Assembly: GCA_944320985.1 (NCBI GenBank)
Contig: CALUJN010000074.1
Location: 1 to 43,288 of the forward strand
Reading direction: 5' to 3'
Length of the DNA stretch: 43,288 nt
Origin: an uncultured Alistipes sp.
GTDB taxonomy: Bacteria; Bacteroidota; Bacteroidia; Bacteroidales; Rikenellaceae
A program made the position numbers and the translations under genes. Within the stretch, counting starts at the first letter, position 1; every line of letters starts with the position of its first letter. Under the pieces are notes generated by a model. That model saw only the letters and a program-made list of their open reading frames with translations. It did no database searches and had not been told where the DNA came from. Below are positions 26,380 through 35,512 of the stretch, one piece after another.

Positions 26380-27993
26380 CTACAATCCTTCATACTCCTT
26401 GGCCGTGACATCCACGATTTTGCCCAGACCTTCGATCTTCAACGCTTCGGTGATCGGTTCGTCCTCCAGCGAAGGAATGTCATAGAGCCGGAAGGTGCCG
26501 ACGTTCGGATCGTCTGGTTCGGCATTGGTCTTGTTCGAGCAAACCAGCAGCCGGCTTGTATTTTCCTGTAACCAGGATGGAGCATCCCAACTGGAAAATT
26601 TGTGATACTTGAAGACGACGATCTCCTCGCCGGGATCCAGTGCCAGGATCTCCCGGGCACTCCCGGGATTGGCCAGGCTGACCCGGTAGGCCTTGTTGTC
26701 GGTGGCATAGAAGAGGGCATTGAGCGTGGGGTGGAGGGCAAAGAGCCTGGCATTGGCAATATCCGGACCGCCGATCTCCCCGTAATAGAGCTGTTCGACT
26801 TCGCCGTATTTGAGGTCCATGCCGTAGAGATAGTACCTCGGACTGTCCGGATCTTTCAGTACGGCAACCGTCAGCGAATTATTCCCGGTGTCGTGGGAAT
26901 CGATGAACACCATGTCGCGTCCGGTTTCGACGTCGAAGAGTTGAGTGCCGGAACACTGCATGACCGAAGGATAGCCGTTGACTCCGTATTTGGTAAGGAA
27001 GCGGCGCCCGTCGACATCATAGAAGATAACGGCAAAATTATACCAGGGCTCATCTTCGGTGGTATATTCCGGATTATCCCAACTGTCACAATAACTGACT
27101 CCAATGAATGGAGCGGCTCGGAACGGAGTCTTGCCTTCCACCATGTTGATGGGATAGGAAAAGAAGGCGGTCATATCGCACTCGGTCCGGTAGATATTGC
27201 CCTCCTCGTCGATAACCCACCAGTCGGGAAGTCCGTCCGTGGGGATCGTCTCGATGGCGCTGCATGTTACCTGGAGTTGGTCGGACGCGATGCCGAAATA
27301 CCACTTCAGATTGGTATCGTCGCTGATCTGGAAATCGTTCCCGGTAAGGGCAAAGGACCCCTTGTCGGTCGTAAGTGCCGGGAATCCGAATCCTTCCGTA
27401 CCTGCGCCGACGAAGAAGATCTTGAGCGGTTTACCCATGTCAAAATCGATGTTCTTCCACAGATCGGGGTAGAGCACATCCTTTTCACCTTTGTCATCCT
27501 TGGCGATCAGATCGAGACGGGTCCGACCGTTGTCGTCGCAGGCGATCAGCCAGCCGGCAGCTCCCTCATTGATGACCTTGAGGTAGAAGTCCTGAATCCA
27601 GGTGACACCTGTCGAAGGATCCTTCACCTCGAAGAATCCCGTGTAGTCGCCGTCGGCGAGCTGAACCGGGTAGACGAGGTTCTGTTCGTGGCTGACGATG
27701 AACTCGTCGAGCGTAGCCCCCTTGTCTGCATCGGCATTGCGCGGGACGATCCGCCACGTATATTCATACTGGGAAGGGTCGATATCCTTTGACGAATGGA
27801 TTTTTGGGCTGATCTCCAGGGTCGACTTATAGGCGTAGGCCTGGTATACGTTTTCGAGGTCGATGCCGCTGATGGTCACCTCGTTGATGTCGTGATAATC
27901 ATAGTTTCCCTTGTCGCCGTAGCAGCCCGTCGCAAGCACGGCCACCGAACAGCATGCGGCTGCAATCTTATAGTAGAATGAATGGAATTTCAT
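26380..27993 (-). CDS. PKD-like family surface lipoprotein
   Basis: A 537-residue lipoprotein; the ATG at 27993 is preferred to a TTG three codons upstream. Signal MKFHSFYYKIAAACCSVAVLATGC, C24. An N-terminal PKD-like/Ig domain (NEVTISGIDLENVYQAYAYKSTLEISPKIH) is followed by a large beta-rich region, with repeated GAAGWLIACDDNGRTRLDL-type blades suggesting a beta propeller. This matches the 'PKD-like family' proteins found with SusC/SusD and DUF4843. It probably sits on the outside of the outer membrane as part of the uptake complex. The ligand is unknown. Confidence 0.75.
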   Translation of the reverse strand: MKFHSFYYKIAAACCSVAVLATGCYGDKGNYDYHDINEVTISGIDLENVYQAYAYKSTLEISPKIHSSKDIDPSQYEYTWRIVPRNADADKGATLDEFIVSHEQNLVYPVQLADGDYTGFFEVKDPSTGVTWIQDFYLKVINEGAAGWLIACDDNGRTRLDLIAKDDKGEKDVLYPDLWKNIDFDMGKPLKIFFVGAGTEGFGFPALTTDKGSFALTGNDFQISDDTNLKWYFGIASDQLQVTCSAIETIPTDGLPDWWVIDEEGNIYRTECDMTAFFSYPINMVEGKTPFRAAPFIGVSYCDSWDNPEYTTEDEPWYNFAVIFYDVDGRRFLTKYGVNGYPSVMQCSGTQLFDVETGRDMVFIDSHDTGNNSLTVAVLKDPDSPRYYLYGMDLKYGEVEQLYYGEIGGPDIANARLFALHPTLNALFYATDNKAYRVSLANPGSAREILALDPGEEIVVFKYHKFSSWDAPSWLQENTSRLLVCSNKTNAEPDDPNVGTFRLYDIPSLEDEPITEALKIEGLGKIVDVTAKEYEGL

Positions 27994-28012
27994 ACGATTC
28001 AAAATTTACCGG

Positions 28013-28816
28013 TTAATATTGCGAATCGGGGCCCATCTCCATCGGGGTCTCACCATCCTCCTCATAGACGGGCGGATTCTGCTCGTCGAGCCAGCGCTGC
28101 ATGTGTTGACCGATGAAGCGGATGTAGGAGGTCTGTTGACCGAAGTCGTCGCTCAGCCACTTCTGACGGTCGATTCCCATGACATCGCAGATCGTGATGG
28201 CCTTTTTCATCGAGTAGTCTCCGAAGATGTTGTTGATGTCACCCCACCACCAGTCGGGTTGTGGCAGTGTCTCGTCCATGACGATCACCCGTTGCAGATC
28301 GATACGGCGGCGGTTGTCATTCTTGTCGACAAGCTCCCGGGAGTAGAGGAATTTCAACTCATCGCTCTCCTGCAGGGCGATGGTCAGAGCCCGGCTTTCG
28401 GTTTGCAGCACTTCGGTGCGCAGAAGCGTGATGTCGAGTTTCGTGCTGACCTCGTTGGCTGGAATGATGCACTCGGTTTCGAATGGTTGATAATCGACCC
28501 CTTCGACGGCGTTTTCCATTTTGCCCTTCAGCTCTTCGGGGATGACCGTTTCGAGGACCTTCACCTGGAATTTCCGGTCGTAGTCGGCTACATTGCCGAT
28601 CAGATTGATTTGCAGGGAGATCTTACCTTCGAGGATCTCGCCGGCGATCTGCCCCCAGGCGAAGGGGATGGTATCGGCACGGAGCAGGGGTTGAATAGCC
28701 TTATCCATGTGATCGAAATAGATGCCGCTTTCACCCTCATAGGTGTCGAGATCCTTCTGGCAGCCGCTCCAGAAGAGGCTTGCGGCCATGGCTGTTATGA
28801 TAAGAATTCGTTTCAT
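28013..28816 (-). CDS. DUF4843 surface lipoprotein
   Basis: A 267-residue lipoprotein (MKRILIITAMAASLFWSGC, C19). Sequence features of DUF4843: YEGESGIYFDHMD near the start, an Ig-like part, and a C-terminal helical section with DWWWGDINNIFGDYSMKKAITIC. It is a steady partner of SusC/SusD and the PKD-like protein in Bacteroidota. Spacing is 15 nt from SusD and 19 nt to the PKD-like gene, so one mRNA is likely. Confidence 0.8.
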   Translation of the reverse strand: MKRILIITAMAASLFWSGCQKDLDTYEGESGIYFDHMDKAIQPLLRADTIPFAWGQIAGEILEGKISLQINLIGNVADYDRKFQVKVLETVIPEELKGKMENAVEGVDYQPFETECIIPANEVSTKLDITLLRTEVLQTESRALTIALQESDELKFLYSRELVDKNDNRRRIDLQRVIVMDETLPQPDWWWGDINNIFGDYSMKKAITICDVMGIDRQKWLSDDFGQQTSYIRFIGQHMQRWLDEQNPPVYEEDGETPMEMGPDSQY

Positions 28817-28831
28817 GATGATGTCTCCAAA

Positions 28832-30265
28832 TTAGTTGTATTGCGTCTCTCCGTCCGGTATGGGAAGGACATAATCATTGCTGCTCAGCGTGACCGTGAC
28901 GTTGGCTCCGGTCGATCCGGGAATCGAGGTACGTTTCAGTCGTTTGTAATAGAAGAAGAGCTGGCCTTCACCGAAGAACTCCTTGCAGTATTCACTTTCG
29001 AGCAGTTTCTGCGGAGAGCTGATGCTCGTCGAGGTGACACCGCGGTTGCGGCGGAACTGGGTCAGCGTCTCCATGGATTCATCGTCCTGTCCCTTCTGTG
29101 CCTGGAGTTCGGCCTTGATGAGGTACATTTCACTGACACGCAACATGGGGATCATCTGTGAATAGAGAGAGTCTCCGCCCACGTACTTCTGGAAGATGCT
29201 GTATTGGACGCGCCCCACCTCGGCCGTCGAACGCAGGGAGGTCTGATAGCGGTAGTCGTCCCGGTCGGACAGGGAATAGAGGCTCTCGATCACTTCGGCG
29301 TTGGGATCCAACAGACTCTCGGGCTTCAGACGCGAGGCGTCGAAGAGCGACGAGTAGAGCAGATCGACATTCAGATTCTGAAGTCCGAACAACACCTCGG
29401 TCGAGAAGATCCGGTCGGGTTCCGAGACTGTGATCTGCGCGTCGGTGACGAAGGGGAAGAATCCCGTGCGGTTGTGCTTGTCGATGATGTTCTGGCTCAG
29501 TTCTTCGGCCCGTTGGGTGTCGCCGATGTACATCGAAGCCCGTGCAAGGAGCGCCTCCACGGCGTAGTAGTTCAACCGCAGGTTCCGATAGGCGAGAAAT
29601 GCGTCCCCGGGTTTTCCGCTGACGCCGTACGTGATCACCGGATCGTCCTTCAACTCCACCAGCGCGTTCTCCAGATCGGTGACGACCTTTCCCATGAACT
29701 CCGAAGCCTGCAGGCTCGGAGCCACATTCAGCGAGAAGGTCTCGTAGTAGGGGATTGAAATCTGATTTTCGTTCCCTTCGTAGACGGGGCCGAACAGCCG
29801 GAACAGATCGAAATGAAGCATGGCCCGCAGAGCCAGCGCCTCACCCTTGATGATGTGGTAATATTCGTCGGAGAGAACCGTTCCGCGCCGTTTCTCGCAG
29901 TTCTCGAGAATCTTGTTGATGTTGGCAATCAGGTTGTAGGCATTCTCCCAGATGCCGGAGATCTGATCCTGCGCCGTGGCGCCCGTGTAGTCGTACTCCG
30001 TAAAGGGGTAATAGCGGGTGAACTCCTCGTTTACGTCATATCGCTGGGCAAGCACCTCGATCATCCCGCAACTGAGCGCTCTTCCGTAAAGGTTGTCGGA
30101 GTTCAGCTCCACGTAGACGCCGTTCAGGGTCTGCCTGAAACCTGCCACCGTGCTGAACGCCGTCTCTTCGGATACCTGGTCGCTGGGTTGCACGTCGAGC
30201 CACTTGGCGCAGGATGCCAGCGCCAGGGCCATCAGGGCAACTATGATTGGTCTGTATTTTTTCAT
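28832..30265 (-). CDS. SusD/RagB-family surface-binding lipoprotein
   Basis: A 477-residue lipoprotein (MKKYRPIIVALMALALASC, C19; then AKWLDVQPSDQVSEETAFST, the typical SusD start). SusD proteins form the lid of the SusC channel and bind the ligand at the cell surface. TPR-like segments are visible (EALALRAMLHFDLFRLFGPVY, conserved) and the C-terminal FFGEGQLFFYYKRL is typical. It starts 10 nt after the susC stop. Confidence 0.92.
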   Translation of the reverse strand: MKKYRPIIVALMALALASCAKWLDVQPSDQVSEETAFSTVAGFRQTLNGVYVELNSDNLYGRALSCGMIEVLAQRYDVNEEFTRYYPFTEYDYTGATAQDQISGIWENAYNLIANINKILENCEKRRGTVLSDEYYHIIKGEALALRAMLHFDLFRLFGPVYEGNENQISIPYYETFSLNVAPSLQASEFMGKVVTDLENALVELKDDPVITYGVSGKPGDAFLAYRNLRLNYYAVEALLARASMYIGDTQRAEELSQNIIDKHNRTGFFPFVTDAQITVSEPDRIFSTEVLFGLQNLNVDLLYSSLFDASRLKPESLLDPNAEVIESLYSLSDRDDYRYQTSLRSTAEVGRVQYSIFQKYVGGDSLYSQMIPMLRVSEMYLIKAELQAQKGQDDESMETLTQFRRNRGVTSTSISSPQKLLESEYCKEFFGEGQLFFYYKRLKRTSIPGSTGANVTVTLSSNDYVLPIPDGETQYN

Positions 30266-30275
30266 GGTGGTATGC

Positions 30276-33200
30276 TTAGAAATTAACGGTTAACGACAAA
30301 GATACGCTGCGTGCAAAGGGGTAGCTGATACCGCGCTCGTCTTCGATGGTTGCGAAACGACAGATGTCGTTCATGTAGGCACTGACGATCAGGCCCGAAA
30401 TGCCGGCCTTGGTCATCCATTTCTGCTGGAATTCATACGAGACACGTACCGACTCGAGTTCGATGTAGTTGTTCTTCTGCACGAAACGGGACGACATGGG
30501 GGTATATTCCGTCAGGGAGATGCCCTTGAACTGGGCGATGTCGCCGGGTTTCTGCCAGCGGTCGTAGAGCGCCCGCTTGTCCTGATTGACCTTCAGCCCC
30601 TCTTCCGAGATGTTTTCCACCTTGTTGTAGAGCGTCGAGTTGAATTGGTCGGCACCCCAGCTGTAACGCAGATAGAAGCTGCACGAGAAGCCTTTCCAGT
30701 AGAGCGAACTGTTGATCGTTCCTTCCATATCGGGGTTCGTGTCACCGATGAGCACCTCGTCGTTGTAGCTGTGCGTGAAGGTCCGTTTCCCGGAGGCCGT
30801 CAGGAAGATTTCGCGTCCCGTTGCGGGGTCGATACCCTCCGAACGTACGGCATAGAGCGCCGTGGGGCTGCCTCCGTCGTAGTAACGCATCAGACTCTTG
30901 GTCTGATTCTCGGCGTTGTATTGCGACAGTTTGTCGCCGATGCCGTCGTAATAGGCCGTGTTGTGGCGGAAGTCGATACCGACGGTCCAGTTGATGCGCT
31001 GCTCCGGGTTGTAGAGGATCGCATAACTGATGCTTCCGTCAAAACCCTTGTTGATCTGCCGGCCGATGTTCATCAGACGCGAGGAGGTACCCACCGACAG
31101 CGGAATACCCACACTGGCCAGCAGCGGGTCGGTCGTTTTGTTGTAGTAGTCGAAGGTCAGATGCAACCGGTTCCGGATACTCAGGTCGATACCGTAGTTC
31201 AGGTTGATGGTCTTTTGCCAGTCGAGGTCCGGGTCTCCGAAGCTGTTGATCAACAGACCTGTTCCGAAGTTGTTCATCATCCAGTTGTTGAAACGGTAGG
31301 TCGTAATCGAGGAGAAGGACCCGAAGTTCTGGTTTCCGGGATTACCGATCGATACACGCAGTTTGAACATCGTGAAGGCATCGGTCAGATTCTTCAGGAA
31401 CGGCTCGTTGTAGACGTTCCAGGCCACACCCACGGCCCAGGTGTTCGTAAAGCGTTTGTTGGTTCCGAAGACCGAGGAGCCGTCCGAACGCAGGTTGACA
31501 TCCAGCAGATAGCGGTTGTCGTAGGAGTAGTTTCCGTTGAAATAGAGACTCGTGCTTCGTTTCTTGTAGTCGGAGTAGCTCGGTTTGCCGCCCTCCGAAT
31601 ACTGGTTCGAGAAGGCCGGGGTCGTGAAGTCACCCTCGGGGAAGCCGATGGCGTCGAAACCCTTGGTCACGTTCGTGGCCTCCGAGAGGCTGGCACCCAG
31701 AACGGCATTGATCTGATGCTTCTCGCCGATCAGCTTACCGAAGGTGGCCGTCACGTCACCGTTGTAGTTGACCCCCTTGTCGGAGGTGTTTTGATACCAG
31801 CCCTTCATCAGAATATCCTCTCCGTCGAACTGGGTGTCCGAGGGCGAGGTGAAGACTTCCGTTTCGTCGATGTTCTTCTGTACGCTGAAACGGCCCCGCA
31901 GATAGAGGTAATCCAGCGGGCGGTATTCGAGCTGGAAATTGTTCTGTACGGCGAGCCCGTTGCCGCGGTCATAGCTGTTCTGGGCATCGTTCCACATGGG
32001 GTTTCCGACCCAGATTTCGGTATATCCGACGTTGGCGGGATTGCTGTAGGTCCGGGCTTCGAGCCATTGGTCGATGCCACCCGTTTCGTTGTATTTCCGA
32101 TAGTAGGGGTTCGCCTCGGCATAATCCGAGAAGGGTACCACGGGATTGCTCAGATTGGTGGCGTCGATGGTGAGCTTGTTCGAGAAGCTGAGTTTCCCGA
32201 CGCGGTAAAGCAGGTCGACGTTGCCGCTGAAGACCCGACGGCTGGAGTTCTTCATGACGCCCTCCTGGTTGTTGAGGTTCAGACCCACGCCGTAACGCAT
32301 CCGCTCGTCACCGCCTTCCACATAGAGGTTGTGCCGTTGGTTGAGTCCCAGGCGCAGCGGTTCCGACATCCAGTAGGTGTCGACGCCGCGTTCCACTTCG
32401 GCCAGCAGGTCGTTGTAGCGCTGCTGGAGCATGCCTTCACTGGCCACCAGGTTCGAGTCGAAGCGACCGGCCAGGCGTTCGAATTCGAGCTTTTCACGGG
32501 CGTTCATCAGATTGTAGTCGCTCAGGTCGGCGAACGAAATGTCGAAGTTGCCGCTGTAGGAGACACGGAGCTTTCCGGGTTCGGGGCTCTTGGTTTCGAC
32601 GACCACGACACCGTTTGCCGCCTTGGCACCGTAGATGGCCGTTGAGGCGGCGTCCTTGAGCACCGTCACCGATGCCACGCGGTCGAGGCTCAGGTCCATG
32701 ATGGTCTGGAGCGTTGTCTCGAATCCGTCGAGGATGAACAGCGGCTGGTTGGGGTCCTCGCCGAAGACCTCCTTGAACCCGACAATACTTGTTTTACCGC
32801 GGATTTCGACGTCGGCCAGCTGGTTGGGGTCGGATCCGAACATGTTGTTTTCAAGGAGTGCGAAGGAGGGGTCGATCGTCTTCAGACTCTGGATGATGTT
32901 GATGTTACCGGCATTTTTGAGCTCTTTCACGTCATAGGTGGCGTACGATCCGGTAAAACTCTCTTTGGTACGGTTGTAGATACCCGTGACGACGACCTGG
33001 TCGATCGAGGTGGTATCCTCCTCCATGATGAAGACGAAATTGAGGGGGTCCTTGACCTGAGCGAAGTTGATAGTGTGTTGCTGCCGGACCATACCCAGAT
33101 AGGAGACGACGATAGTCTCCTGCGGCCGGGATGTTTTGATGCGCAGGGTGAATTCTCCGTTCACATCGGTGACTACGCCGGCTCCGGTTCTCTGACACGC

Positions 33201-33395
33201 GATGCTTGCTCCGATGATCGGCACATTGTGTTTGTCACAGACCCGGCCGGAGATTACCTTGACACCTTTTTCTTCCGAGCTGTTTTGTGGAGCCGCGGAG
33301 GCCTCCTGACCTTGAACGAATGACACGGGGAATGCGATCATCAGCCACAATACGGCGATGACCTGCCATCGAAAGTAGAATTTTCTTGTTTCCAT
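30276..33395 (-). CDS. SusC/RagA-family TonB-dependent outer-membrane transporter
   Basis: A 1039-residue protein from the ATG at 33395 (an ATG eight codons upstream, 33419, is also possible). Signal peptide, then a carboxypeptidase-regulatory-like domain (VISGRVCDKHNVPIIGASI), TonB box region (DQVVVTGIYNR), plug (FILDGFETTLQTIMDLSLDRVASVTVLKDAASTAIYG) and a 22-strand barrel ending in VSLSLTVNF, with the usual C-terminal Phe. No STN domain, so it has no obvious anti-sigma signalling. It heads a five-gene operon without glycosidases, lyases or sulfatases. That favours a non-glycan cargo such as peptide, metal complex or thiol compound; this is inference. Confidence 0.94.
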   Translation of the reverse strand: METRKFYFRWQVIAVLWLMIAFPVSFVQGQEASAAPQNSSEEKGVKVISGRVCDKHNVPIIGASIACQRTGAGVVTDVNGEFTLRIKTSRPQETIVVSYLGMVRQQHTINFAQVKDPLNFVFIMEEDTTSIDQVVVTGIYNRTKESFTGSYATYDVKELKNAGNINIIQSLKTIDPSFALLENNMFGSDPNQLADVEIRGKTSIVGFKEVFGEDPNQPLFILDGFETTLQTIMDLSLDRVASVTVLKDAASTAIYGAKAANGVVVVETKSPEPGKLRVSYSGNFDISFADLSDYNLMNAREKLEFERLAGRFDSNLVASEGMLQQRYNDLLAEVERGVDTYWMSEPLRLGLNQRHNLYVEGGDERMRYGVGLNLNNQEGVMKNSSRRVFSGNVDLLYRVGKLSFSNKLTIDATNLSNPVVPFSDYAEANPYYRKYNETGGIDQWLEARTYSNPANVGYTEIWVGNPMWNDAQNSYDRGNGLAVQNNFQLEYRPLDYLYLRGRFSVQKNIDETEVFTSPSDTQFDGEDILMKGWYQNTSDKGVNYNGDVTATFGKLIGEKHQINAVLGASLSEATNVTKGFDAIGFPEGDFTTPAFSNQYSEGGKPSYSDYKKRSTSLYFNGNYSYDNRYLLDVNLRSDGSSVFGTNKRFTNTWAVGVAWNVYNEPFLKNLTDAFTMFKLRVSIGNPGNQNFGSFSSITTYRFNNWMMNNFGTGLLINSFGDPDLDWQKTINLNYGIDLSIRNRLHLTFDYYNKTTDPLLASVGIPLSVGTSSRLMNIGRQINKGFDGSISYAILYNPEQRINWTVGIDFRHNTAYYDGIGDKLSQYNAENQTKSLMRYYDGGSPTALYAVRSEGIDPATGREIFLTASGKRTFTHSYNDEVLIGDTNPDMEGTINSSLYWKGFSCSFYLRYSWGADQFNSTLYNKVENISEEGLKVNQDKRALYDRWQKPGDIAQFKGISLTEYTPMSSRFVQKNNYIELESVRVSYEFQQKWMTKAGISGLIVSAYMNDICRFATIEDERGISYPFARSVSLSLTVNF

Positions 33396-33534
33396 TCGAG
33401 TGGGATTATTGTAAAACATTAAAAGTGAGGTATCTATAATATTATGCAGCTTTGTTCAGCACAATGTGTCAATTTGGGGCCGTATTCATACAATAATTCA
33501 AGGGTTCGTTACGTTATATAAAAAACACAAAAAC

Positions 33535-33577
33535 CCTCTTCCTGGCGGTATTGGACAAGAACACCGACAGGAAGAGG
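33535..33577 (-). terminator. Minus-strand terminator upstream of susC
   Basis: CCTCTTCCTG (33535-33544) pairs perfectly with CAGGAAGAGG (33568-33577), extended inside by CGGT/ACCG. On the minus strand it is followed by GTTTTTGTGTTTTTT. It lies ~140 nt before the susC ATG, so it either ends transcription from the integrase fragment or acts in the susC leader. Confidence 0.6.
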
Positions 33578-33930
33578 TGGTCCGTTGCATTTCAACGTTG
33601 CATCAACCTTGGGAAAGAAGCTGTTTCGTGCAGCTTCAGATCAAGTGTATGTCCGTTTTTTCTTTCCAAGAGAGTGATTGAGGAAACTAAGGTAGTAAAA
33701 AAAGCAGAATATCCAAGCAATCTGGACTACAAACTTGTAAAAATATTTTCCGGAATCGAAGGGAAAAATGCTTCGGTGTATTGCTTGCTCTGAGTTAAGA
33801 TTCTGTATGTGAATTATTTGTGTTTTGGTCGCTCTTTTGGAAAGAGAAAGAGCGATATTTCCTGAAAAAAGTCCGGACGGGCCATTTTTCTGTCGATCTG
33901 CGACCGTATTCTCCCTCTCCCGGAATGTGC
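33578..33930. other. AT-rich gap without a supported gene
   Basis: The stretch is clearly AT-richer than its flanks and only contains short open frames with no recognisable protein. It lies between the susC terminator and the broken integrase and looks like decayed mobile DNA. Confidence 0.5.
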
Positions 33931-34260
33931 CTATTTTTTGTTTGCCTGCAGTCTTGCCTCAAAGAGATGAAAGGATCGTGAGGCGGCTTTGTCCACTCCG
34001 GTGTATATGTGTTTGATGGGGAAGTGCTCCGGAATCGGCTCACAATCCACGGCGCGGTTGTAAATGGCCCGCAGGTTACGTATGTAAAAGGAGATGGTGT
34101 TCGGACAGCATCCCGAGGCCTTCCGATGAGTCTCATAGGCCGTCAGCAGATTGGAATCCAGCTCTTCCAGACTCACCTCCTCATGCCTTCGGAAACGGAT
34201 AAAGCGATTCAACACGGTCGTGTAGGTCTCGGCCGTGCCCCGGAGACGGGTGCTTTTCAA
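33931..34260 (-). pseudogene. Truncated tyrosine-recombinase/integrase fragment
   Basis: About 109 residues match the SAM-like core-binding domain of Bacteroidota phage-type integrases (RGTAETYTTVLNRFIRFR, TAYETHRKASGCCPNTISF, YIRNLRAIYNRAVD, HIYTGVDKA). The catalytic domain with R-H-R-H-Y is absent: after GVDKA the frame continues as an unrelated tail and stops. Upstream there is only a TTG start and unrelated sequence, so the N-terminal domain is missing as well. It is a remnant of an integration event between the SusC operon and the sulfation cluster. It cannot be catalytic. Confidence 0.8.
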
Positions 34261-34397
34261 ATGAATCGGACGGTTGCTCTGCAGGCCGATCGGAGGGTAG
34301 GGCTGCGACCGGTGTGCGAAGGTTCTGACACCTTACCCGAATCGCCCCTCCCGAATAGAAATGCCCGGTGCTTGTGCTACAGGAGCCGACGCGTCAT

Positions 34398-35504
34398 TCA
34401 GGGGCGGTAGCCCCATTGCCGCAGCGCTTCGCCCCAATACCGTTCGACGGTCAGTGTCGTCTGCAGGTCGAAGAGGTATTCCTTTTTGCGGAAACTTCGC
34501 AACGTCGCCAGATAGCGCTCCATCGATGGCCGTACCCGGTTGAAATCACCCAGCGACAGCCGGTCGTAGATCTGTTCGACGATCGGAAGCGGATCGGCCT
34601 CGAGCTCCTCGAAGCGCACCTCGAAAAGTTGACCTTCGGGAATCAATTTCTTGTCGCGCTCGTAGCATTCGTACAGCGCACGATAGTTGAGTAGGATTTC
34701 GCGGTTGAGCTCCTCGGCCGAAATCGTCTGCATGCGCACCGCCTCGAGCGTCGAGCGGAAGAAGTTGCGGGTCGACTCGTAGACGACGTACGGATTGCGG
34801 ATCAGGTAGATGAACTTCGCCCGGGGATAACGCTCCAGCAGCATTCCGACCCGTCCTGTGTGTGGCGGGTTCTTGCTCAGGAACTGCCGCTTGCCCGAGA
34901 CGTGCAGTGCAATGCGCATCACTTTGTCCTGCGCTGCGAGAAACTCTTCACGCTTCTGCTCTGTTGCGGTGGCGAAGGTGAGGTAGCGGTCGCGGTATTC
35001 GGCCATGCGCTGCGGGAACATCCAGAAATGGTAGTGCGAACAGGGGGTCATGTTGCTCAACGCAAACTCCTCCTCCTGCGGAAGGTCCACGCTGAGTTGC
35101 ATCGAATCGGTCGGACGCGACGACGGCATGACGGCGGCCATGCACCGCTTGAAGAAGGGCCGTCCCCACAGCATCAGGTGCGGGAAGACCGTCTGGTAGG
35201 TCGAGCAGTAGCCGAACCGCTCGTCGCACGAGAGCAGGTTGTGCGCATAGGTCGTACCGCTGCGCCAGTGCCCGATGATGAAGACCGGGTCCTCCATCTG
35301 CAGCGCAGGCAGTTTGTCATAGCGGCGTTCGTTGATTTCGAAGAAGGGGTCGAGCAGCCGCCGGACATGTTTCGTCAGCCGGTATTTGTTGCGGCAGGCT
35401 TCGTCGATCTCCGCTCCGCGTGTCACCGCCTCGAAGGTCTTCCGGTCGGCGCCGACCAGCGTGTTGACCGGCAGGTCGCTGAATTTCAGATTGAGAATGC
35501 CCAT
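34398..35504 (-). CDS. PAPS-dependent sulfotransferase
   Basis: A 368-residue sulfotransferase. The 5'-phosphosulfate-binding motif is GHWRSGTT (78-85), and the 3'-phosphate site is in YLIRNPYVVYES. I chose the ATG at 35504; a GTG at 35513 overlaps the cysN stop as TAGTG. These enzymes move a sulfonyl group from PAPS to a hydroxyl or amine. The gene is last in an SLC13-cysC-cysD-cysN cluster, so PAPS is made beside it. Similar clusters in gut Bacteroides include an enzyme that sulfonates steroids such as cholesterol (BT0416 in B. thetaiotaomicron), which is the best analogy, but the acceptor here is unknown. Confidence 0.85.
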   Translation of the reverse strand: MGILNLKFSDLPVNTLVGADRKTFEAVTRGAEIDEACRNKYRLTKHVRRLLDPFFEINERRYDKLPALQMEDPVFIIGHWRSGTTYAHNLLSCDERFGYCSTYQTVFPHLMLWGRPFFKRCMAAVMPSSRPTDSMQLSVDLPQEEEFALSNMTPCSHYHFWMFPQRMAEYRDRYLTFATATEQKREEFLAAQDKVMRIALHVSGKRQFLSKNPPHTGRVGMLLERYPRAKFIYLIRNPYVVYESTRNFFRSTLEAVRMQTISAEELNREILLNYRALYECYERDKKLIPEGQLFEVRFEELEADPLPIVEQIYDRLSLGDFNRVRPSMERYLATLRSFRKKEYLFDLQTTLTVERYWGEALRQWGYRP

Positions 35505-35512
35505 GCGGTTCA

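Noticed and set aside
25069-33395. A standard polysaccharide utilisation locus
   Set aside because: SusC/SusD are present but no glycoside hydrolase, lyase, sulfatase or sensor is nearby.
33551-33793. An 80-codon open frame in the AT-rich gap
   Set aside because: No recognisable domain, no promoter, starts inside the terminator hairpin.
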